Origin: a virus
Virus record (IMG/VR): IMGVR_UViG_3300032242_000550
Location: 62,001-126,000 of that record
Reading direction: 5' to 3' (one strand)
DNA length: 64,000 nucleotides
Below the pieces are notes generated by a model that ran no database searches, had not been told where the DNA came from, and saw only the letters and a list, made by a program, of their open reading frames with translations. This document shows positions 41,485-50,100 of the stretch, piece by piece; positions within the stretch are counted from its first letter, which is position 1; each line of letters starts with the position of its first letter. The translations under genes and the position numbers were made by a program.

Positions 41485-41847
41485 ATGGCACATTTTGCAC
41501 AAATAGATGAAAACAACATCGTTACCCAAGTTATTGTAATAGAGCAATATGTATTGGATACCGGTCTATTTGGTGATCCAATTAATTGGATTCAAACAAG
41601 CTATAACACAATAGGTGGTGTACACAAATTAGGTGGTACACCATTACGTAAAAATTATGCTGGTATAGGTTATACTTATGATAGTACAAGAGATGCATTT
41701 ATACCACCTAAACCTTTTAACAGTTGGGTATTAAATGAAACTAGTTGCATATATGAAGCTCCTACACCTAAACCAGCTGACTACCCGAATATACAGTATG
41801 TTTGGGATGAACCAACACTAAGTTGGATAGAATTCACTGATGTGTAA
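41485..41847 (+). CDS. Small phage protein of the MAHFAQIDENN type, probable fibre accessory
   Basis: The 120-residue protein begins MAHFAQIDENNIVTQVIVI and contains TSYNTIGGVHKLGGTPLRKN, YAGIGYTYDSTRDAFIPPKP and SWVLNETSCIYEAP. I recall this as a widespread small protein of T4-like cyanophages and related aquatic phages, usually near fibre genes and without proven function. It ends in YVWDEPTLSWIEF, the same motif as in the 71-residue protein at 36727. An AAGGATAAAG ribosome region precedes it. Confidence 0.7.
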   Translation: MAHFAQIDENNIVTQVIVIEQYVLDTGLFGDPINWIQTSYNTIGGVHKLGGTPLRKNYAGIGYTYDSTRDAFIPPKPFNSWVLNETSCIYEAPTPKPADYPNIQYVWDEPTLSWIEFTDV

Positions 41848-41862
41848 TAAAGGTGTTTTTGC

Positions 41863-42228
41863 CTATAATGTATAATCTGTATCAACTGTAATATCTAAAA
41901 TACTTTTACTTTTTTCTTTTAACTTCTTTTTATACAATCTACTACAGTTTGCACATAACGTTTTTAAATTACTTTTTTCTTTGTTTTTTCTATTACTATC
42001 TTTGTAAATAACATCTAGTTGGCATTTATCTTCCGGAATAAATCCACACTTCTCACATCTGTTCTTTTTATGTAATAGATAGCCGTGTTTTGGATTATAT
42101 GCGGCTTTACTACACTCAACACAATACTTGTGCCATTTTGTAAACCCATGCTTACTAATACCGTTCGGCTTTGATAACGATATATTACAGTTTTCACATA
42201 AAGGTCTTGGCGGTTGTCTGGTTAACAT
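41863..42228 (-). CDS. Zinc-finger protein resembling an HNH nuclease with lost catalytic residues
   Basis: The 121-residue product has four Cys pairs: CENC near 11, CVEC near 36, CEKC near 58 and CANC near 92. The last two frame a region that follows the phage HNH pattern (CEKCGFIPEDKCQLDV, then SNLKTLCANCSR), but where active members have an Asp-His pair and a second His or Asn, this one reads IYKDSNRKN. The metal-binding scaffold is kept and the catalytic His appears lost. It is antisense between fibre genes, a typical site for a mobile gene. It may be an inactive homing nuclease or a repurposed DNA-binding protein. Confidence 0.6.
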   Translation of the reverse strand: MLTRQPPRPLCENCNISLSKPNGISKHGFTKWHKYCVECSKAAYNPKHGYLLHKKNRCEKCGFIPEDKCQLDVIYKDSNRKNKEKSNLKTLCANCSRLYKKKLKEKSKSILDITVDTDYTL

Positions 42229-42289
42229 AACTTATTTAGAAAAAAGATTTATTGGATGCTTTTTTCCACGGGGCAAATTATATATATCT

Positions 42290-42297
42290 GATAAATA
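42290..42297 (+). promoter_or_regulatory. Late promoter box for giant fibre 1
   Basis: GATAAATA, 33 bases before the ATG at 42330. Confidence 0.6.
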
Positions 42298-42329
42298 TAT
42301 AATTAATATAATAATTTTCGGGACACAAT

Positions 42330-45300
42330 ATGGCAGCAGATGATTTCAATTCGTTAGGCGGGTACTCAATTGGTATACCGCCTGTTCCCGTAATTGATGC
42401 TAATGGTAATGTTGTTACAAACGTATTAGCTACAAGTGGAAATGTTGCCGCAGCCAACATATATGGTGGTAATTATTTTTATGCAAATGGTAGACCCTTC
42501 ACAGGAGGGGTAGATCCAGGTGGTCCAAATACTAGTATTCAATATAATAACAACACGTTTTTTGATGGTAGTACAAATTTTACATTTGACAATACTACAA
42601 ACTTAGTAACAGTACCAAATTTAAATGTAACCGGCACAAGTAATTTAGGCCCTATAGGTAATATTACTATTGGTGGCGGTAATTCAGGATATGCATTAAC
42701 TACAGACGGATCTGGCGGATTATATTGGACACCTCCAGGTAGTGGTACTAGTGGAATTAGTAAAGGTACTAGTAATTTATTAGTTGTTAGTACTAATGGA
42801 AATATTGTTGCCGGTATTGGTGGTGTTCCCAACATATTAACAATTTCTACTAATGGAATTAATGTACTTGGTAATGTTGTTGCTAATAGATTCGTTGGAA
42901 ATATATTTGGTAGTGCAAATACAGTAGTTAACAACGCACAGCCAAACATCACTAGTGTTGGTAATTTAATATCATTAGATGTTGTTGGAAACATTAATGC
43001 AGGTAACGTAATAGCAACAACATTTGTTGGTAATTTAATTGGTAGCGCAAATACAGTAACTGATAATGCACAGCCAAATATCACAAGTGTTGGTACATTA
43101 ATAACATTAGATGTTACTGGTAACGCTAATGTAGGTGCATTACTAACAGATAGTATATTATATGCTAATGGCACACCTTATGTGTTTACAACTAATGCCG
43201 CAGGAAGTAATACACAAGTACAGTATAATAATAATAATGCGTTTAGTGGTATTGCAAATTTCACATTTGATAATACTAGTAATACATTAACAGTTACTAA
43301 TATCATTGCTAATGGAGCAGGATTAACATCATTAACTGGTGCAAACGTTACTGGTGAAGTAGCTTATGCTAATATAGCTAATAATGTAGCTGTGGCAAAT
43401 GTTATAGGTATAGGTAATATTGCCACAACAAACTATGACGGAAATAGTAGTAATGTATTACATGGTGACGGTACTTGGAGTGCTGACCAAACTAATTATA
43501 GCAATAGTAATGTAGTTTCATTATTAAATGCATTTGGATCAAATAATATAACAACAACTGGTAATATTTCAGCAGGTAATCTTGCTGGAAACGGTTCTGC
43601 TATATCATCAATAACTGGTGCAAATGTTACCGGTCAAGTAAATTATGCTAATATAGCTAATAATGTAGCTGGCGCAAATGTCTCAGGTGCAGTAGCTTAT
43701 GCAACCACAGCTAATAGTGTAGCCGGAGCAAACGTATCTGGTCAAGTAAATTATGCTAATGTAGCTAATAATGTAGCTGGTTCTAATGTTTCTGGTCAAG
43801 TAAATTATGCCGCGGTTGCTAATTCAGTAGCAGGTGCTAATGTTTCTGGTACTGTTGCCAATGCAACACATGCAACTGTTTCTGACAGTGCAAATAGTGT
43901 AGCTGGTGCTAATGTGTCCGGTGCTGTTGCATTTGCGACAACAGCTAATAGTGTCGCTGGTTCTAATGTTTCTGGCGCTGTTGCATTTGCGACAACTGCT
44001 AATAGTGTTGCTGGTTCTAATGTTTCCGGTCAAGTAGGTAACAGTTTAGTTGCTGGTACCGTATATACAAATAGCCAGCCAAATATTACAAGTGTAGGTA
44101 CATTAACTAGCTTAACAGTATCTGGTAATGCTAATACAGGTAACTTGGGTACAAACAATTTTATTGCTACAGGCACAGGTAGTTTTGGTGCTAACATCAA
44201 CATGAACAATAAGTGGATAAACAATGTTGGTTATCCTAATCTAAACACTGATGTTGCTACAAAAGCATATGTTGATACGATGATATCTAGTGGTATCAGC
44301 TATCATCAACCAGTACAAGTTGCAACTACAACTACACTAGCAATCGCTACAGGTGGCACAACTGCTTATATACAACCAAATGGTGCGGGTAATGGTATAG
44401 GTGCATATATCAGTACTACAGGTACTTATTTAAATATTGACGGTGCAAATGTACAAACTGTTGGCACACGTATTTTAGTTAAAAATGAAGCTAATCAAGC
44501 ATGGAATGGTGTTTACACATATGCTAATACAACCGCTATTGTACGTTCTACTGATACAGATGAATATGGCCCGGATAGTGTACAACAATTAAGTATTAAT
44601 GACTATTTCTTTGTTCAAGGCGGTATTGTTAATGAAGGTGTTGCTTTCATTGTTAATGCACCAAGCGGTACAATTATTTTTGGTACTTCAAACATTACAT
44701 TTAGTCAGTTTAGTACAAGTCAGGTTTATAATGCTGGTACAGGATTAACATTAGATGGTACTATATTTAATATCAGTAATACTACAGTTACTTCAGGAAG
44801 TTATGGAAACGGTGATCGTGTTGCAACGTTTACAGTCAATAGTCAGGGTCAATTAACAGCCGCAAGTAATACAGCAATAACAGCAAATGCCGCTAACTTA
44901 ACTGGCACAACTCTTGCTAGTTCAGTAGTAAACAGTTCACTAACAAGTGTTGGTACATTAACTATTCTAACAGTATCAGGTAACATTACCGGTGCTAACA
45001 TATATGCTAACAGTGGTACAATTGGTGCAAATCTATTAACTGGTACATTAACAACCAATGCTCAACCAAATATTACAAGTACTGGCACATTAACTAATTT
45101 AGTTGTAACTGGTAATATAATTAGCGGCAATGTATATGCTAATAGTGGTACAATTGGGGCAAATCTATTAACTGGCACATTAACAACATCAGCACAACCA
45201 AATGTAACAAGTGTTGGTACATTAACTAATTTGGTTGTTACCGGTAATACAATTAGTGGTAATGTATATGCTAATAGTGGTACGATTGGTGCAAATCTAT

Positions 45301-47051
45301 TAACAGGTACACTAACAACTAATGCTCAACCAAATGTAACAAGTGTAGGATCATTGACTACCTTAACTGTTATTGGTAATGCTAATGTAGGTAATTTAGG
45401 CACAGCTGGATTAATTACTGCTACTGGGAACGTTTCTGGTGGTAATTTGACTACCGGTGGTGCAGTTGTAGCTACAGGAAATGGTACGTTTGGTAATATC
45501 ACTACGACTGGTACTGGTGGCAATATATATGGTGCTAATAATATCAGTGCTAATACGTTTACCGGAGTACTTACAACTAATGCACAGCCGAATATAACAA
45601 GTATTGGTACATTAACTAGTTTAATAGTTTCAGGTAATATTACGAGTGGTAATGTATATGCCAATAGTGGTACAATTGGTGCAAGTCTATTAACTGGTAC
45701 ACTAACTACATCAGCTCAACCAAACATAACAAGTACAGGTACACTAACTAGCTTAAGTGTTACTGGTAATGTTACTAGTGGTAATGTATATGCCAATAGT
45801 GGTACGATTGGTGCAAATCTATTAACCGGTACACTAACAACTAATGCTCAGCCAAACATAACAAGTACAGGTACGTTAACTAATTTAGTTGTTACCGGTA
45901 ATGTTACTAGTGGCAATGTATATGCCAATAGTGGTACGATTGGTGCAAGTTTATTGAATGGAGTATTGACCACTAGTGCCCAACCAAATATTACCAGTGT
46001 TGGTACATTAACTAGTATAACTGTATCCGGTACAAGTAATTTAGGTAGTGTGGGTAATGTAATAATTACGGGCGGTACTAGTGGTTATTATTTACAGACA
46101 AATGGATCAGGTGGGTTAAGTTGGTCATCAGTACCAACTGGTACCGGTATCAGTAATGGTAATAGTAATGTAAATATCCCGGTTATAAATGGCAATGTTA
46201 CTATATCTAGTGCAGGTAATGCTAATATTGTAGTAATTACTGGTACAGGTGCAAACATTAGTGGCACATTAAATGTAACTAGCAATATATATGCTAGTAA
46301 TTTTATTGCAAGCTCAAGTGGTAGTATTACTGGTGCTAATTTAGTATCAGCAAATTACTTTACAGGTACATTAACAACAGCGGCACAACCTAATATTACC
46401 AGTGTTGGCACATTAACTAGTTTAAGTGTTACTGGTAATATCAGTAGTGGAAATGCTAATTTAGGCAATAATGTTAGTGCTAATTATTTTACCGGTGACC
46501 TTTACGGAACAGCTAATCTAGCTACATATGCAACAACTGCAAATAGTGTAGCAGGGGCTAATGTATCTGGACAGGTAAGTAATAGTTTAGTAGCAGGTAC
46601 AGTATATACAAATAGCCAACCAAACATAACAAGTACTGGTACATTAACTAGTTTAAATGTATCTGGACCATTAGTAGCAAACACATTCCAAATGGGATAT
46701 GGTGTATATGCGTTTTATTCAACATCTGTATATTTTGCTACTACAGCAAGTACATCTCCTAATCAAGTTTTATGGAATTATCCGGCTGCAGACTTGACAG
46801 CCATTGATTTTACGATTATTGCAACAAATAGTTCTGGTTTAACTAGACAAAGTTGCAAAATTTCAGCCGCTATACTAGGAACTACCGTAGCATATAATGA
46901 ATATGGTGGTTTACATATAAATGGTGGCGTGGGCAGTTTTAGTGTGGTATATAACGGAAGTGGACCGACTCCAACATTGGATCTAATAGTCACCCCAGAC
47001 TCGTCGGACGTAACGGAATATAACATGTTAATTTCAAAATATCTGGTTTGA
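42330..47051 (+). CDS. Giant repetitive tail fibre 1
   Basis: The 1573-residue protein starts with an anchor of the FNSLGGYSIG type (about 1-25) shared with two later genes. The shaft is built of short repeats: about 360-590 has units like GANVSGAVAYATTANSVA, and about 840-1430 has TTNAQPNITSVGTLTSLTVTGN-type units. A non-repetitive domain lies at about 624-860 (NNKWINNVGYPN, ATKAYVDTMISSG, then RILVKNEANQAWNGVYTYA and RSTDTDEYGPDS), which recurs in fibres 2 and 3. The C-terminal domain (about 1450-1573) is a beta-rich head with LIVTPDSSDVTEYNM. Asn, Thr, Gly and Ser dominate, typical of trimeric fibre shafts. It is probably a long tail fibre. No chaperone or peptidase motif is visible. Confidence 0.8.
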   Translation: MAADDFNSLGGYSIGIPPVPVIDANGNVVTNVLATSGNVAAANIYGGNYFYANGRPFTGGVDPGGPNTSIQYNNNTFFDGSTNFTFDNTTNLVTVPNLNVTGTSNLGPIGNITIGGGNSGYALTTDGSGGLYWTPPGSGTSGISKGTSNLLVVSTNGNIVAGIGGVPNILTISTNGINVLGNVVANRFVGNIFGSANTVVNNAQPNITSVGNLISLDVVGNINAGNVIATTFVGNLIGSANTVTDNAQPNITSVGTLITLDVTGNANVGALLTDSILYANGTPYVFTTNAAGSNTQVQYNNNNAFSGIANFTFDNTSNTLTVTNIIANGAGLTSLTGANVTGEVAYANIANNVAVANVIGIGNIATTNYDGNSSNVLHGDGTWSADQTNYSNSNVVSLLNAFGSNNITTTGNISAGNLAGNGSAISSITGANVTGQVNYANIANNVAGANVSGAVAYATTANSVAGANVSGQVNYANVANNVAGSNVSGQVNYAAVANSVAGANVSGTVANATHATVSDSANSVAGANVSGAVAFATTANSVAGSNVSGAVAFATTANSVAGSNVSGQVGNSLVAGTVYTNSQPNITSVGTLTSLTVSGNANTGNLGTNNFIATGTGSFGANINMNNKWINNVGYPNLNTDVATKAYVDTMISSGISYHQPVQVATTTTLAIATGGTTAYIQPNGAGNGIGAYISTTGTYLNIDGANVQTVGTRILVKNEANQAWNGVYTYANTTAIVRSTDTDEYGPDSVQQLSINDYFFVQGGIVNEGVAFIVNAPSGTIIFGTSNITFSQFSTSQVYNAGTGLTLDGTIFNISNTTVTSGSYGNGDRVATFTVNSQGQLTAASNTAITANAANLTGTTLASSVVNSSLTSVGTLTILTVSGNITGANIYANSGTIGANLLTGTLTTNAQPNITSTGTLTNLVVTGNIISGNVYANSGTIGANLLTGTLTTSAQPNVTSVGTLTNLVVTGNTISGNVYANSGTIGANLLTGTLTTNAQPNVTSVGSLTTLTVIGNANVGNLGTAGLITATGNVSGGNLTTGGAVVATGNGTFGNITTTGTGGNIYGANNISANTFTGVLTTNAQPNITSIGTLTSLIVSGNITSGNVYANSGTIGASLLTGTLTTSAQPNITSTGTLTSLSVTGNVTSGNVYANSGTIGANLLTGTLTTNAQPNITSTGTLTNLVVTGNVTSGNVYANSGTIGASLLNGVLTTSAQPNITSVGTLTSITVSGTSNLGSVGNVIITGGTSGYYLQTNGSGGLSWSSVPTGTGISNGNSNVNIPVINGNVTISSAGNANIVVITGTGANISGTLNVTSNIYASNFIASSSGSITGANLVSANYFTGTLTTAAQPNITSVGTLTSLSVTGNISSGNANLGNNVSANYFTGDLYGTANLATYATTANSVAGANVSGQVSNSLVAGTVYTNSQPNITSTGTLTSLNVSGPLVANTFQMGYGVYAFYSTSVYFATTASTSPNQVLWNYPAADLTAIDFTIIATNSSGLTRQSCKISAAILGTTVAYNEYGGLHINGGVGSFSVVYNGSGPTPTLDLIVTPDSSDVTEYNMLISKYLV

Positions 47052-47075
47052 TTACCGGTACATAATTAAGAAAAA

Positions 47076-47083
47076 GATAAATA
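47076..47083 (+). promoter_or_regulatory. Late promoter box for giant fibre 2
   Basis: GATAAATA, 22 bases before the ATG at 47105; AAGGACA follows as ribosome site. Confidence 0.6.
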
Positions 47084-47104
47084 CAAGCATAAGGACACAA
47101 TAAA

Positions 47105-50100
47105 ATGGCAATTAAAGCATTCAACTCAGTAGCTGGTTTTTCCGTAGGTGAAATACCCGCAAATATTATTCTAGCAAACGGCGATATAACGTCCGGTAAT
47201 GGCACTTTTACTGCAAATATTACTGCAGGTAATGTCAAAACTGATAATCTGTTATATGCTAACGGAACACCCTGGGATTTTCAATTACCCGGTGGGTCAA
47301 ATACATATGTTCAGTTTAATGATAACGGTGATTTTGGCGGTAGTGCTAACTTTATCTTTAATAAGTCAACTAGTATCCTGACTGTTACTGGTAATATTGC
47401 AGCTACGAATATCAATGCTGGAAACTTATTAACTGCTAACTATACAAATGCTGTATTAACAACTGCCGCTCAACCAAATATTACTAGTGTTGGTACACTA
47501 ACTGGTTTAGTTGTAGGTAATAGTACAGCTAATGTAACATTTAATACCAGTGGTAATGGTAGTTTAACTGCTACAGGTAATATCAGTGCTTCAAACTTCA
47601 TTGGTAACGTTGTTGGTAATATTTCAGGTAATATTGTTATCCCTGGTTCTAATACAGGTGTTGTGTTTAATGACCAAGGTAATGCTAATACAAGTACAGC
47701 ATTCACTTTTGATAAAGTAAGTAATGTAGTCAACATTACAGGTAATGCTAATGTTGGTAATTTAACAACTACAGGTACTGTATTTGCCCCAGCAGTAGTT
47801 CAAAACGCAAGTACATATGATACACGTGTTACATTAACTAGTAGTTCTGGTATAATTGAAGCAAATACTAATGGTAATGCTACCCAATTCTTACCAACTG
47901 GGGCAATACGTTTACCAGCATCCGGTACGATTCAGGCTAACACATCTGATGGTAGTCAAATTGTATTACAGGGTGATGCTTCTATCAAGCAATTACGTGG
48001 TGGTAATGTAACAATCCAAACAGGTACAGGTGGTACAACTGCTAATACTTGGACATTTGCACAGAGTGGTGCATTTATTGCCCCGGGTAATATCACTACA
48101 ACAGCTAATGCTAACGTTGGTAATTTAAACACAAGTGGCACAGCTAATATTGGTGCTTTAGTAATTTCAGGAACTACTCAAGGTAATTTAATACCTTCAG
48201 TAAGTAATACATATAGTTTGGGTAACTCAACAAACTATTGGAAAGATTTATTCTTGTCTGGTACAACTATTACTATTGGTAGTCAGACAATTTCTTCAAA
48301 TGCATCTGGTATAGTTATTTCTAATATACTATACACTTCAACTCTTAATACATCAGCTAATGCAAACGTTGGTAATTTAGGTACAAGTGGTTTAATTGTT
48401 GCTACTGGTAATATTACCGGCGGTAATTTAATAGGACCGCATGCAAATGGTAATAGTAATGTTAATATTGCAACTGCAAATGGTAATATCACATTAACTG
48501 CTGTTGGTAATACAACGATGACAGTATCTGGTACAGGTGCAAATATCACAGGTACTGCAAATGTTACAGGTAATGCTAACGTTGGTAACTTAGGTACAAC
48601 TAATTTAGTTGCATCAGGTACAGGTAGTTTTGGTGCTAATGTAAACATGAACAATTATTGGATAAACAACGTTGGTTATCCAAGTCTATCAACTGATGCG
48701 GCAACTAAAGCATATGTTGATAATATGGTATCAAGTGGTATTAATTATCACGCTCCAGTTAATGTCGCAACTACAACTACACTAGCAACAGCTACAGGCG
48801 GTACAATATCATACACACAACCAAATGGCGCAGCCAATGGTATTGGTGCATATATTAGCACAACTGGTACATTTACAAATATTGACGGTGTTAATATTGC
48901 TTCAGCAGGTACACGTATCTTAGTTAAAAATGAAGCTAATTCTGTGTTTAACGGTGTATACAACTACACAAACGCAACTGCTATTACAAGAACTACTGAT
49001 ACTGACGAATACGGCCCAGATAGTGTAGAACAGTTTAGTGTTAACGATTACTTCTTCACACAATCAGGTACAATTAATAAAGGTACATCCTTTGTAGTAA
49101 GTGCGCCAACTGGAGTAATTACATTTGGTACTTCAAACATTGAATTTAGTATTTTCAGTACTAGCCAAGTTTATAGTGCAGGTACTGGTATTGATATTAC
49201 CGGTACTACTATCAGCATAGCTAATACTGCAATAACTGCTGGTTCATATGGTAATGGTGATCGTGTAGCAACATTCACAGTTAACAATCAAGGTCAACTA
49301 ACTGCCGCAAGTAACACAGCTATAACAGCAAATGCGGCTAACTTGACAGGCACAACTCTTGCTGGTACTATCGTTAATAGCTCATTAACAAGTGTTGGCA
49401 GTTTAACAGGACTAACTGTAAGCAATGCAACTGGTGTAGTTAACTTTACAACTACATCTAATGTTACATTGGGTGCAGTAGCTAATTTACATATCTCTGG
49501 TGGTACTAGTGGTTATGTATTACAAACAGATGGTTCAGGTAATTTAAGTTGGGTTGGTATCAACTCAGCAGGTGTCAGTAATGGTAACAGTAATGTAAGT
49601 ATCCCAGTAGCAAATGGTAACGTTAATATTAGCGCAGCCGGTAATGCTAATGTATTGGTAGTTACAGGTACTGGCGCAAACGTTACTGGTAATGCAAACA
49701 TTACAGGTAACTTAAGTTTAGGTAGTGGGTCAGGTGGTAACTTAACAGGCGCTAATAACATTAGTGCTAACACATTCACTGGTACACTAACAACTAATGC
49801 ACAACCAAATATTACAAGTGTTGGTACACTAACAAGTTTAGCTGTTACAGGTAATATCACTGGTGGTAATGCTAACGTTACTGGTCAATTAATTTCTACA
49901 GTCGCTACAGGTACAGCTCCATTAGTAGTTACATCAACTACAACAGTTGCTAACTTGGCAGCAGCCACAGCAACAACAGCTGGTACAGTTACAACGGCAG
50001 CACAGCCAAATATTACAAGTGTTGGTAGTTTAACAGGACTAACAGTAAGCAACGCAACTGGTGTAGTTAACTTTACAACTACTGCTAACGTAACATTAGG

